DNA of 43,128 nucleotides from Bacteroidales bacterium (lineage in GTDB: Bacteria; Bacteroidota; Bacteroidia; Bacteroidales; UBA10428): positions 1 through 43,128 of the forward strand of contig DAOUOU010000001.1 of NCBI GenBank assembly GCA_030626465.1, read 5' to 3'. A program made the position numbers and the translations under genes. This document shows positions 33,345 to 41,710 of this stretch, one piece after another. The notes beneath the pieces are model-generated. The model did not search any database. It saw nothing but the letters and a program-made list of their open reading frames with translations, and was not told the DNA's origin. Position 1 is the stretch's first letter; every line of letters begins with the position of its first letter.

Positions 33345-34256
33345 ATGGGTACAGCAACAATTCCAAAACTTCTTACAAAGGGCGATGAAATCAGGATTGT
33401 AGCTCCGGCAAGTGCGGTTCAAAAAGACTACATTGATAAATCAGTAGTTGCGCTTTCGGGTTTGGGGTATAAAACTACAGTAGGGAAATATGTTTTTTCC
33501 GAAGATAACCAGTTTGCAGGAACCGATGAAGAAAGGCTTAGGGATTTCCAGGATGCAGTGAATGATCAGAAAGTGAAAGCTGTTTTCTGTGCGAGGGGGG
33601 GCTATGGATCCTCACGAATTATTGATAAGATAGATTTCTCGGACTTTAGATCAAATGCAAAATGGATTGTGGGATTTAGTGATATAACTGTATTTCACTC
33701 TCTCATGAATTGTACTTATAATATTGCCACAATTCATTCACCGATGCCTGTGAATAGTGAAAGCTCTTATTTTGCATCTAACCTCAAACAACTTGATGAG
33801 ATTCTGAGAGGGAAAAGAAATGATATTCAAATTCCTTATCATCCGCTTAATCGCAAAGGTCAAAGCAGGGGAAAGATCACAGGGGGAAATCTATCCATTC
33901 TTCATAACTTGCAATCGACTCCTTTTGAGATAAAAACAGAAAATACCGTATTATTTATTGAAGATATGGGTGAGCAGCTTTATCACCTCGATCGAATGTT
34001 AAACAACCTCTTGTTATCGGGTAAATTGGAAAAACTTAAGGGCCTGGTTGTAGGGAGTATGACTGAGATGCAGGATAAGAAAAGGCCATTTGGAAAAACA
34101 GCATACCAAATAGTACTGGATGCCGTGAAAAATTTCGAATTTCCTGTTGCATTTGATTTTCCTGCCGGACATATTGAAAACAATATCCCTTTTGTTTTGG
34201 GAGTCAGTACAGAGTTGATGGTTGGCAATACGAATACTGTTTTAAAATACGATTGA
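33345..34256 (+). CDS. LD-carboxypeptidase (peptidase S66)
   Basis: The enzyme removes the terminal D-Ala from tetrapeptide muropeptides during cell-wall recycling in the cytoplasm. The 303-residue protein has all three catalytic residues of the S66 family: Ser112 in GFSDIT, Glu206 in LFIEDMGEQ and His276 in FPAGHIENN. The preceding ARGGYGSSRI (83-92) is also characteristic. No signal peptide is present. It starts an apparent three-gene unit with yraN (6 bases downstream) and a yjbR-like gene. Confidence 0.93.
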   Translation: MGTATIPKLLTKGDEIRIVAPASAVQKDYIDKSVVALSGLGYKTTVGKYVFSEDNQFAGTDEERLRDFQDAVNDQKVKAVFCARGGYGSSRIIDKIDFSDFRSNAKWIVGFSDITVFHSLMNCTYNIATIHSPMPVNSESSYFASNLKQLDEILRGKRNDIQIPYHPLNRKGQSRGKITGGNLSILHNLQSTPFEIKTENTVLFIEDMGEQLYHLDRMLNNLLLSGKLEKLKGLVVGSMTEMQDKKRPFGKTAYQIVLDAVKNFEFPVAFDFPAGHIENNIPFVLGVSTELMVGNTNTVLKYD

Positions 34257-34262
34257 GTTTTT

Positions 34263-34619
34263 ATGGCTTTGCACAACGAAATAGGGAAAAGAGGCGAATT
34301 ATTAGCTGCCAGCTATATACAAGGCAAAGGGTATGAAATTGTAGAATCTAACTGGAGATACAAGCATAAGGAGGTAGATATAATTGCCTATGATGGTGAT
34401 GAACTGGTTATTGTGGAGGTAAAATTAAGAAGCACCGATTATTTTGGAGAGCCGAGTGAAGCGGTAACAAAAAAAAAGCAAGGCTTTCTGATTGAAGCTG
34501 CTGAAGCCTATCTTTATACTATTGAAAATGCGCCTGAAGTGCGGTTCGATATTATATCCATAGTTACTTCCGGCGATGGATATAAGTATGACCATATTAC
34601 TGATGCTTTTAATCCTTGA
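34263..34619 (+). CDS. YraN family (UPF0102) nuclease-fold protein
   Basis: The 118-residue protein begins ALHNEIGKRGELLAASYIQGKGYEIVESNWRYK (core GELLAASYI and NWRYK), followed by KEVDIIAYDGDELVIVEVKLRS. The acidic-EVK arrangement (Glu in GEL, Asp40 region EVD, then EVK) is that of the restriction-endonuclease-like fold in Holliday-junction resolvase relatives. UPF0102/YraN proteins are widespread, often near signal peptidase, ribosomal or recycling genes; a definite function is not established. It lies 6 bases after the LD-carboxypeptidase and 1 base before the yjbR-like gene. Confidence 0.9.
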   Translation: MALHNEIGKRGELLAASYIQGKGYEIVESNWRYKHKEVDIIAYDGDELVIVEVKLRSTDYFGEPSEAVTKKKQGFLIEAAEAYLYTIENAPEVRFDIISIVTSGDGYKYDHITDAFNP

Positions 34620-34620
34620 T

Positions 34621-34965
34621 ATGAACATAGAAGTTTTACGTGAATATTGCCTGTCTAAAAAATTTGTCAGAGAAAGTTTTCCTTTCGATGAATCAACTCT
34701 TGTCTTTAAGGTTTTTGATAAAATGTTTGCACTTACAAACCTGGGAGGCGAACTGCGTATTAACCTGAAATGTGATCCTGAACTGGCTGTGCAACTTCGT
34801 GAAGACAATTCAGCGGTTATTCCCGGATATCATATGAATAAAAGATATTGGAACGCAGTCATATTAGATGGATCAGTAAGTGATAAGCTGATTAAACAAT
34901 GGATAGACCATTCTTATGATGAGGTAGTAAAAAAATTACCAAAAATAAAACGTGATAAGTTATAA
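34621..34965 (+). CDS. MmcQ/YjbR family DNA-binding-like protein
   Basis: The 114-residue protein starts at ATG 34621 (MNIEVLREYCLSKKFVRESFPFD). The frame is open further upstream to 34576, but that would overlap yraN by 44 bases and lacks homology-like sequence. Family features are the start LREYCLSK, FPFDESTLVFKVFDKMFALTNL, NLKCDPELAVQLRE and YHMNKRYWNAV. The fold is CyaY-like and the family is described as DNA-binding-like, but no function is certain. Short spacing to yraN indicates one transcript. Confidence 0.88.
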   Translation: MNIEVLREYCLSKKFVRESFPFDESTLVFKVFDKMFALTNLGGELRINLKCDPELAVQLREDNSAVIPGYHMNKRYWNAVILDGSVSDKLIKQWIDHSYDEVVKKLPKIKRDKL

Positions 34966-34995
34966 GAGCGATTACATTTTATACAGAATGATTTG

Positions 34996-35024
34996 AAAAA
35001 GCTCCCTGCCAGTAAACAGGGAGC
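34996..35024 (-). terminator. Intrinsic terminator of cysK
   Basis: GCTCCCTG (35001-35008) pairs perfectly with CAGGGAGC (35017-35024) around an 8-base loop. On the minus strand five T follow the stem, 23 bases after the cysK stop. On the plus strand no T tract follows, although the hairpin may also trim the yjbR-like transcript. Confidence 0.8.
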
Positions 35025-35047
35025 CAAGTATATGTAGCAGTTTGCAA

Positions 35048-35959
35048 TCAGAACAATCCTTCAATTGAAAGATACCTTTCTCCTGAGTCATAATTAAATC
35101 CCAAAACTTTCGCTCCCTTTGGAATTTCAGTCAATTTCTTTGCTATAGCTGCAAGGGTGGCTCCTGATGAAATTCCAACCAATAAGCCTTCCTCTTTTGC
35201 CGATTTTTGTGCAAACTCGAAGGCCTCTTCTTTTGAAATTTGAATGGTCCCGTCCAGTATGTTTGTGTGCAGATTATGTGGAATAAAACCTGCTCCAATT
35301 CCCTGTATTGTGTGTGGTCCGGGTTCTCCTCCGCTAATAACAGGCGATGTTTCAGGTTCGACGGCAAAAACTTTCATAGCATGGAATTTTTCTTTTAAAA
35401 CTTCAGCTACTCCTGTAATATGCCCGCCTGTGCCTACCCCTGTAATAAGGTAATCTAACCCGTCAGGAAAGTCATTCAGGATTTCCAGTGCAGTTGCACT
35501 TTTGTGAATTTCAATATTGGCAGGATTGTCAAACTGAGAAGGCATCCATGCCATTGGATTTTCGTTCACAATCTGTTGTGCTTTTTCAATAGCTCCTTTC
35601 ATTCCTTTCTCCCGGGGAGTAAGTTCAAATTCGGAACCAAATGCAGCCATTATTTTCCTGCGCTCGACTGACATCGATTCGGGCATTACCAGAATTAATT
35701 TGTATTTCTTAACGGAGGCAACCATGGCCAATCCAATACCGGTATTTCCCGAGGTAGGCTCAACAATTACCGAACCTTTTTTTAACTTTCCTTTCTTTTC
35801 AGCATCTTCGACCATGGCCAATGCTATACGGTCTTTTATGCTACCTGCCGGATTGGATCTTTCGAGTTTGATCCATACCTCGTGTGTATTACCAAAGATG
35901 TTGTTGATTTTTAAATGAGGAGTGTTTCCTACTGCTTCAAGTATTGTGTTCAGTTTCAT
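35048..35959 (-). CDS. cysK: Cysteine synthase A (O-acetylserine sulfhydrylase)
   Basis: CysK makes cysteine from O-acetylserine and sulfide. The 303-residue PLP enzyme has the PLP Lys42 in NPAGSIKDRIA, the substrate loop PTSGNTGIGLAM (68-79), and the glycine-rich phosphate-binding ITGVGTGGHITGV (about 173-185). The C-terminal segment EEGLLVGISSGAT is intact. It lies 32 bases downstream of the serine acetyltransferase gene, so both steps are in one operon, and is followed by the terminator at 34996-35024. Confidence 0.96.
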   Translation of the reverse strand: MKLNTILEAVGNTPHLKINNIFGNTHEVWIKLERSNPAGSIKDRIALAMVEDAEKKGKLKKGSVIVEPTSGNTGIGLAMVASVKKYKLILVMPESMSVERRKIMAAFGSEFELTPREKGMKGAIEKAQQIVNENPMAWMPSQFDNPANIEIHKSATALEILNDFPDGLDYLITGVGTGGHITGVAEVLKEKFHAMKVFAVEPETSPVISGGEPGPHTIQGIGAGFIPHNLHTNILDGTIQISKEEAFEFAQKSAKEEGLLVGISSGATLAAIAKKLTEIPKGAKVLGFNYDSGERYLSIEGLF

Positions 35960-35991
35960 CTCAATGAATTTTTATGATGTCTTAAATTGAT

Positions 35992-36840
35992 TTAAATTAT
36001 AAAATTGATAGGCTCATCCTTTATTGTACTATCGCGTATTATTGTCTTACTTTCATGGTAAACCACACTGTAGGGAGCTACACTTTTTGTAAGCCAGACA
36101 TTGCCTCCAATAACAGTGTCATGCCCTATAATAGTGTCACCTCCAAGAATGGAACTACCTGAATAGATGATAACATTATCTTCGATGGTGGGATGGCGTT
36201 TTGTTCCGCGCATGCTTTTTTCTACCATAATGGCTCCCAGCGTAACTCCCTGATATATTTTTACATTGTTACCTATGATGGCAGTCTCTCCTATCACAAT
36301 TCCTGTTCCATGATCAATGAACAAATTCTTACCAATTTCAGCTCCCGGATGAATTTCAATGCCTGTTTTGCTATGTGCATACTCGGACATCATTCTGGGA
36401 AGAAAAGGAATTTTTGATTTGTAGAGAACATGTGCCAGCCGGTAGACTGTTATGGCATAAAAACCCGGATAATACAATATTACACTTTCCATCGATCGTG
36501 CTGCAGGATCGAAATCAAGAAAATGTTTCGCGTCATCCATCAGGTTTTTATAGATATGCGGAACTTTCGTGAAAAAATCAATACTGATATCACTTAATGA
36601 TCTATCAAGTGTTTTTTCAAGCGGGCTCAGAAGATTTCTGAAATCAAGCTGCAATTGAGCCAGATTCAATTCAATCTGAGGAAGAGTGCATTTTCTATCC
36701 ACCTTAAAAGGGAAAAGAAAATTTATAAGGTTTTCAGTAAAGTCATGGGCCTTAATCATTGATGGCACATCTTTTCTGAAATTGTTGTATTTATCAAGCA
36801 AAAAATCGGGAAAATTATCAAAATTGTCCATTGTATTCAT
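35992..36840 (-). CDS. Serine O-acetyltransferase, EpsC/CysE type
   Basis: The enzyme makes O-acetylserine from serine and acetyl-CoA. The 282-residue protein has a long helical N-terminal part (to about residue 160) and a left-handed beta-helix with SKTGIEIHPGAEIGKNLFIDHGTGIVIGE (core GIEIHPGAEIG and FIDHGTGIVIGE), then NVKIYQGVTLGA and GGDTIIGHDTVIGGNVWLT. The His of HPGAEIG and of FIDHGTG are the catalytic/binding His in this family. The N-terminal extension resembles EpsC rather than E. coli CysE. It heads the two-gene cysteine operon. A second Met codon is 3 codons in. Confidence 0.92.
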   Translation of the reverse strand: MNTMDNFDNFPDFLLDKYNNFRKDVPSMIKAHDFTENLINFLFPFKVDRKCTLPQIELNLAQLQLDFRNLLSPLEKTLDRSLSDISIDFFTKVPHIYKNLMDDAKHFLDFDPAARSMESVILYYPGFYAITVYRLAHVLYKSKIPFLPRMMSEYAHSKTGIEIHPGAEIGKNLFIDHGTGIVIGETAIIGNNVKIYQGVTLGAIMVEKSMRGTKRHPTIEDNVIIYSGSSILGGDTIIGHDTVIGGNVWLTKSVAPYSVVYHESKTIIRDSTIKDEPINFII

Positions 36841-37088
36841 TGTTTATAAGTAAGAGCAATTCATCGAACTAAAAAAAGGGAGAATAATGTTACCGGCAAA
36901 TAAACGAAAAGCTTCATTGCAAATCAACACATACAAACTCCACCATTCGAATAACCAGCGAGGCAAGACTGGGAATTCCAGGTAAATCGTGATAATATAG
37001 TGCTGATTTTCATAGTTGTATGTCGATGACGTAAATTTCAGAATTATTTCTTATATATAGACTAAAACATGTAAAATTGTTAGGGAAG

Positions 37089-37904
37089 CTATTGTTTATT
37101 ATTTCTTTCCATATAAACCAGTTTGTTGTAAGATGTAATAAGTCCTTTTATTACTGAAGAACTAAAACCCTGATGCTCCATTTCGTTTAAACCTGAAATA
37201 GTAATTCCTTGTGGAGTTGTTACTTTATCAATCTCTGCTTCGGGATGCGAATGATTTTCATGAAGCAATTGTGCTGCTCCTTTTACAGTTTGGGAAACAA
37301 TAAATTCTGAGACTTCTGCACTGAAACCAATTTCAATACCTCCCTGGGTGGCAGCACGGACAAAGCGCAAAGCAAAGGCAATACCACAAGCTCCTAAAAC
37401 TGTAACTGCATCCAGAAGATCTTCCTGGAGAAGGATGGTCTTCCCAAGTTGTTCAAACAGATTAATTGTTTTCTCTTCCTGTTCTTCACTGGTATTATTG
37501 AAGCAGATACATGTCATCGATTCTTTGATCTCTATAGCAGTGTTGGGCATGATTCTGACAGTTGGATGTGTGCCAATAACATCTGAAATTTCTGAAAGGC
37601 TGACCCCGGTCACGGTAGAAACAAGAATCTGATCAGGTTTTAAGTTTGGTTTCAGCTCTTCCAGAACCGATGTAAACTGTTGGGGTTTTACCGAAACAAT
37701 TACTATTTCTGCATCTTTAACTGCCATTTCAATAGCATTGTCAATAACACGGAAGCCAGTATCTTCAAGATACTTAATGCGATGTTTTCTTTTTTCACAT
37801 ATTACCAGGCTTTCCTTGGATAATTCATCTAAAGAAAGTATTCCCTTGGCAATTGATGATCCAAGATTTCCTCCACCGATGATAGCAATTTTTGAAAAGT
37901 TCAT
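37089..37904 (-). CDS. proC: Pyrroline-5-carboxylate reductase
   Basis: ProC makes proline from pyrroline-5-carboxylate using NAD(P)H. The 271-residue protein has the Rossmann loop IGGGNLGSSIAKGIL (9-23), SVKPQQF (about 71-77), MPNTAIEI and VTVLGACGIAFALRF, which is the dimer region. The TTPQGITISGLNEME segment near the C-terminus holds the conserved residues of the substrate pocket. It follows pgk by 85 bases, with a weak terminator-like signal between them, and is followed by a 248-base gap with nothing I can identify. Confidence 0.93.
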   Translation of the reverse strand: MNFSKIAIIGGGNLGSSIAKGILSLDELSKESLVICEKRKHRIKYLEDTGFRVIDNAIEMAVKDAEIVIVSVKPQQFTSVLEELKPNLKPDQILVSTVTGVSLSEISDVIGTHPTVRIMPNTAIEIKESMTCICFNNTSEEQEEKTINLFEQLGKTILLQEDLLDAVTVLGACGIAFALRFVRAATQGGIEIGFSAEVSEFIVSQTVKGAAQLLHENHSHPEAEIDKVTTPQGITISGLNEMEHQGFSSSVIKGLITSYNKLVYMERNNKQ

Positions 37905-37918
37905 TTCATGTTGGGTTT

Positions 37919-37940
37919 AAAAAAAAAGCCCGATTGGGGT
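37919..37940 (-). terminator. Weak terminator-like signal after pgk
   Basis: On the minus strand a short 3-bp C/G stem (37929-37931 with 37936-37938) is followed by nine T (37919-37927). The T tract is strong but the stem is poor, so it may reduce rather than end read-through into proC. Confidence 0.3.
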
Positions 37941-37989
37941 GTAAAAATAAACCAAATCAGACACTTAACGAAATTTTATTGGTAAAGGT

Positions 37990-39189
37990 TTAGCCTCGAA
38001 TTGCTTTTATACCAGGCAACTCCTTACCTTCCATATATTCCAGCATAGCTCCACCACCTGTTGATACATAACTGACTTTATCTGCAAGGTGATTTTTGTT
38101 AATAGCTGCAACAGAATCTCCACCGCCAATAAGGGTAAAAGCTCCTTCTGAAGTAACTTCGGCCAATGCTTTAGCAACAGCAGTTGTTCCGGCAGCAAAT
38201 TTATCCATTTCAAATACGCCCATGGGCCCGTTCCAGAGAATTGTTTTTGATTCGTTTATTACCTTGGTAAAAATTGCTATTGTTTCACTGCCAATATCAA
38301 GCCCCATCCAGCCATCGGGCGTTTCATCGGTCTTAGAAGTATTAGTGTTTGCTTTTGCGTCAAAATTATCAGCATTGACAGCATCGGTTGGAATGTATAC
38401 TTTCACATTATTCTCCCTGGCCTTTTTAAGAATTTTCAAAGCCAGATCAAGTTTATCTTCTTCACAAAGAGATTTACCAATTTGACCACCCAGTGCTTTG
38501 ATGAATGTGTAGGTCATTCCTCCTCCAATAAGCAGGTTATCAATCCTGGACAATAGATTTTCAATTACCTGTATCTTATCTGATACTTTTGCGCCACCCA
38601 TAATAGCTGTAAAAGGATTCCTCGATATATTCAGTGCTGTGTCCATCATCTGCAGTTCCTTATTTATTAAGAAGCCAAACATTTTGTCATGTTCAGTGAA
38701 ATATTTTGTAATAATTGTTGTGGAAGCATGTGCACGGTGAGCAGTTCCAAAAGCATCATTCACATAGCAATCAACACCTTCAGCAAGTTTGGCAGCAAAA
38801 TTTTCATCTCCCTGAGTTTCTTCTTTATAAAACCTTAGGTTTTCCAGAACAAGCACTTCACCTCCCGAAAGGGATTTTTTTAATTCCAATGTATTATCTC
38901 CAATACAATCATCAGCAAATTTCACTTCCACACCCTGAAGATGATTTTTGAGTTGTTTGATTACATGCTTCAATGAAAATTTGTCTTCAGGACCTTCTTT
39001 TGGTCGCCCCAAATGCGACATCAGGACCACCGAACCTCCATCACTTATAATTTTTTTTATTGTGGGCAAAGCACCCCTTATTCTTGTGTCATCAGTTACT
39101 TCTAATGTTTCTTTATTGAGGGGAACATTAAAATCGACACGTACGATCGCTTTCTTACCCGAAAAGCTATAATTATCAATTGTTTGCAT
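37990..39189 (-). CDS. pgk: Phosphoglycerate kinase
   Basis: Glycolytic enzyme that makes ATP from 1,3-bisphosphoglycerate. The 399-residue protein has RVDFNVPLN (17-25), SHLGRPKEG (58-66), NLRFYKEE and DAFGTAHRAHAST (key His residues), the nucleotide-binding GGAKVSDKI, MGVFEM and the glycine loop GGGDSVAAINK near 357-367. Length and motifs are complete. It is divergent from holB across a 127-base gap with a candidate -7 element and two inverted repeats, and precedes proC. Confidence 0.97.
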   Translation of the reverse strand: MQTIDNYSFSGKKAIVRVDFNVPLNKETLEVTDDTRIRGALPTIKKIISDGGSVVLMSHLGRPKEGPEDKFSLKHVIKQLKNHLQGVEVKFADDCIGDNTLELKKSLSGGEVLVLENLRFYKEETQGDENFAAKLAEGVDCYVNDAFGTAHRAHASTTIITKYFTEHDKMFGFLINKELQMMDTALNISRNPFTAIMGGAKVSDKIQVIENLLSRIDNLLIGGGMTYTFIKALGGQIGKSLCEEDKLDLALKILKKARENNVKVYIPTDAVNADNFDAKANTNTSKTDETPDGWMGLDIGSETIAIFTKVINESKTILWNGPMGVFEMDKFAAGTTAVAKALAEVTSEGAFTLIGGGDSVAAINKNHLADKVSYVSTGGGAMLEYMEGKELPGIKAIRG

Positions 39190-39221
39190 GACTGAAGTGT
39201 TTGAGATTTTAAAATGAGCTG

Positions 39222-39229
39222 CAAATGTA
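39222..39229 (-). promoter_or_regulatory. Candidate -7 element of pgk promoter
   Basis: Minus-strand TACATTTG matches TAnnTTTG and ends 32 bases before the pgk ATG, the spacing seen for other candidates in the window. No -33 TTG lies 17-23 bases upstream; the nearest is 30 bases away. Confidence 0.45.
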
Positions 39230-39258
39230 AAAAAACTATTTTTATTTACCTTTGGAAT

Positions 39259-39275
39259 GCAACTTACAGAGTTGC
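39259..39275. promoter_or_regulatory. Inverted repeat in the pgk/holB divergent region
   Basis: GCAACT (39259-39264) and AGTTGC (39270-39275) are perfect 6-bp arms with a 5-base spacer. A second pair, TTAAG (39286-39290) and CTTAA (39293-39297), lies close by. They could be operator sites or a small hairpin; no family of regulator can be assigned. Confidence 0.35.
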
Positions 39276-39316
39276 TTTTATATGATTAAGCACTTAATTT
39301 AGATTTTATTCAGATA

Positions 39317-40468
39317 ATGTATTTTTCTCAGGTAATTGGACAGGAGGATGTTAAGAAAAAACTGGTTTCTTCTGTAAAAGCTGGTCGCATACCTCATGCA
39401 CAACTGTTTTCTGGTCCCGATGGTTCCGGATCGCTTGCACTGGCTATTGCTTATGCACAATATATTGCTTGTAATGATCGAACAGACAATGATGCGTGTG
39501 GTCATTGCACAAACTGTTTAAAAATTGCCAAGCTTACTCATCCCGATTTACATTTCGCATTTCCTGTAAATACTACCCGGAAAGTAACCAAAGATCCCGT
39601 GAGTGATAATTTTATCAATGAGTGGAGAGAATTTGTGATCTCAAATCCTTATTTCCGTTCGATCCAGTGGTATGATTGGATAGGTATTGAGAACAAACAG
39701 GGGTTGTTGAACAGAAAGGAGAGTGAAGAGATAATAAGAAAACTGAGTTTCAAGTCGTTCGAATCAGATTATAAATTTTTAATCATCTGGTTACCCGAGA
39801 AAATGAATGCTTCCTCGGCCAATATTCTGCTTAAACTTATAGAAGAGCCACCCGAAAAAACTATTTTCCTGCTTGTCAGTGAACACCCCGAACAAATAGT
39901 AAGTACTATTTTATCAAGGACACAAGCGGTAAAACTTTCCCGGATTGACGATAAAGTATTATTCCAGGCTCTTGCTGATAAATATGACCTTACGAACGAA
40001 GAAATATCAAATACCGTCAGACTTGCAAAAGGCAGTTATATCCAGGCTCTTGAAATGATTCTGTCTTTCGAGGAAAACCAAATAAATTTTGAACGATTTG
40101 TTCAAATCATGCGATTGTGTTACTCACGCAGTTTTCTTGAAATCAATGCCTGGGTAGAAGAGATGTCGGTTATGGGCAGAGAAAAGCTAAAAAATTTCTT
40201 TATATACGCTTTGAGATTGGTCAGGGAAAATTTCATACTTAATCTGCAGAGTAAAGAATTAGTGTATTTAACGAAAAAGGAAGAGGAATTTTCTAAAAAA
40301 TTTCATCCATTCATTAATGGAAACAATGTAGTACACATTTATAAAGAATTAAACAAAGCATCAGAAGACATTGAACGAAATGCTTATGCTAAAATTGTAT
40401 TGTTTGACATGGTGTTGCATTTAATGAAGCTAATACCTAACAAAAAGCATTTAGAAAATCAGCAATAA
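39317..40468 (+). CDS. holB: DNA polymerase III delta' subunit
   Basis: Clamp-loader subunit delta'. The 383-residue protein starts with FSQVIGQEDVKKKLVSSVKAGRIPHAQLFSGPDG (core IGQEDVKKKL and PHAQLFSG). Four Cys (52, 61, 64, 67: CNDRTDNDACGHCTNC) form the usual zinc module. MNASSANILLKLIEEPPEKTIFLL is the AAA+ Walker B/sensor region (core LLKLIEEPPE), and ILSRTQ the sensor 1 area. The P-loop reads GPDGSGSLAL, with Ser where Walker A has Lys, so ATP binding is probably weak or absent, as in E. coli delta'. It starts a run with ricT, gldH and trmB. Confidence 0.9.
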   Translation: MYFSQVIGQEDVKKKLVSSVKAGRIPHAQLFSGPDGSGSLALAIAYAQYIACNDRTDNDACGHCTNCLKIAKLTHPDLHFAFPVNTTRKVTKDPVSDNFINEWREFVISNPYFRSIQWYDWIGIENKQGLLNRKESEEIIRKLSFKSFESDYKFLIIWLPEKMNASSANILLKLIEEPPEKTIFLLVSEHPEQIVSTILSRTQAVKLSRIDDKVLFQALADKYDLTNEEISNTVRLAKGSYIQALEMILSFEENQINFERFVQIMRLCYSRSFLEINAWVEEMSVMGREKLKNFFIYALRLVRENFILNLQSKELVYLTKKEEEFSKKFHPFINGNNVVHIYKELNKASEDIERNAYAKIVLFDMVLHLMKLIPNKKHLENQQ

Positions 40469-40512
40469 CGAAATTACGCCATTTGTGCTGCTTTAAATCT
40501 CATTGTTTTTTT

Positions 40513-40520
40513 TAGTTTTG
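40513..40520 (+). promoter_or_regulatory. Candidate -7 element of ricT promoter
   Basis: TAGTTTTG matches TAnnTTTG and ends 31 bases before the ricT ATG. It lies in the 83-base gap after holB. A TTTG at 40482-40485 is 27 bases upstream, slightly too far for the usual spacing. Confidence 0.42.
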
Positions 40521-40551
40521 TCTTATCAACCGGAATAATGAAGCAGAAATT

Positions 40552-41709
40552 ATGAGTAGTGAGAAAATTCAGGACAAACAGGATGGTTTCGAGAGTAGCA
40601 AAACAGACTCATACTATTGTAATAGTGATTGCAAAAGATCGTGTGGTAAGCTTACTGTACACGATTGGTTGAAAGACATATCTGACGTCAATGAGTTTTC
40701 TGATGTAATAGAAGTCAGATTTAAAAATACAAGAAAAGCATATTACCAGAACTCGAATAACCTGCGCTTGGAGGAAGGAGATATTGTAGCAGTTGAAGCC
40801 TCTCCCGGGCATGATATTGGTGTTGTGTCTCTTGCAGGACAATTGGTTTTGTATAAGCTGATGAATGGAGGAATTGATCACAGGGAGCATGAATTTAAAA
40901 AGGTTTACCGAAAAGCAAAACCTGCAGATATCGATAAATGGAATGAAGCTATAGTACTTGAAGATTCCACTATGATCAAAGCCAGACAAATAGCTGCTGA
41001 TCTGAAACTCGATATGAAAATTGGGGATGTTGAGTACCAGGGTGATAAAACAAAAGCAATTTTTTATTACATAGCTGATGAGAGGGTTGATTTTCGTGAA
41101 TTGATAAAAGTGCTGGCAGATGAATTCAAGGTAAGGATTGAAATGCGTCAGATAGGTGCACGTCAGGAAGCAGGCCGAATTGGAGGGATCGGTGCTTGCG
41201 GACGCGAATTGTGTTGTTCTTCATGGATTACAAATTTTGTTTCAGTGACCACCAATGCAGCTCGCTATCAGGAGGTGTCATTGAATCCGCAAAAATTAGC
41301 AGGGCAATGCAGCAAATTAAAATGTTGTCTGAATTACGAACTGGGTGTATACCTCGATGCACAGGAAGATTTTCCTGATATTTCAATTCAGCTCGAGACA
41401 AAGATGGGAAAAGCAATTCACCAGAAAACAGATGTTTTCAAACGTTTGATGTGGTACAGTACAGAATCAGAGAAAAGACAAAGTATCAGCTGTCTGACAG
41501 TTGATCAGGTGAAAGAAATCATAGGGATGAATGAACGTGGCGAAATTCCCGAACAACTGCAGGGAACGGAAGAATCATCAATGGTTTCTGTTATTGAATA
41601 TCAAAATTCGGCGGGCATTGAAAGTCTGACACGTTTTGAAGATGCTCCAAAAAAGGCAAACCAGAATAGCAACAATAGATATAAACAGAACCCGAAAAAT
41701 AAAAGATAA
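40552..41709 (+). CDS. ricT: PSP1-domain protein, RicT family
   Basis: RicT (YaaT) forms an iron-sulfur containing complex with RicA and RicF in Bacillus, affecting RNA maturation and phosphorelay; in Bacteroidota its role is unproven. The 385-residue protein has a PSP1 core from about residue 50 to 270, with six family Cys: Cys216, 221, 222 (ACGRELCCSSW) and Cys253, 258, 259 (QCSKLKCCLNYE). The N-terminus adds another Cys group at 23, 27 and 31 (CNSDCKRSC) before GKLTVHDWL. The C-terminal tail is polar and Asn/Lys-rich. It is followed by gldH with one base between stop and ATG. Confidence 0.88.
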   Translation: MSSEKIQDKQDGFESSKTDSYYCNSDCKRSCGKLTVHDWLKDISDVNEFSDVIEVRFKNTRKAYYQNSNNLRLEEGDIVAVEASPGHDIGVVSLAGQLVLYKLMNGGIDHREHEFKKVYRKAKPADIDKWNEAIVLEDSTMIKARQIAADLKLDMKIGDVEYQGDKTKAIFYYIADERVDFRELIKVLADEFKVRIEMRQIGARQEAGRIGGIGACGRELCCSSWITNFVSVTTNAARYQEVSLNPQKLAGQCSKLKCCLNYELGVYLDAQEDFPDISIQLETKMGKAIHQKTDVFKRLMWYSTESEKRQSISCLTVDQVKEIIGMNERGEIPEQLQGTEESSMVSVIEYQNSAGIESLTRFEDAPKKANQNSNNRYKQNPKNKR

Positions 41710-41710
41710 A

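Noticed and set aside
36841..37088. Possible small gene or RNA in the 248-base gap between proC and the serine acetyltransferase gene
   Set aside because: No convincing reading frame, riboswitch fold or terminator was found; a GAATTC-centred imperfect palindrome near 36970 is short. It most likely just holds the cysteine-operon promoter.
37348..37632. 94-codon plus-strand frame within proC
   Set aside because: Antisense to a complete proC; no supporting motif.
38096..38485. 129-codon plus-strand open frame within pgk
   Set aside because: Antisense to the conserved phosphoglycerate kinase; no motif and no promoter.
41636..41710. Upstream start for gldH inside ricT
   Set aside because: It would add 25 polar residues in front of the signal peptide and overlap ricT by 74 bases. 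ATG 41711 directly precedes the signal peptide.
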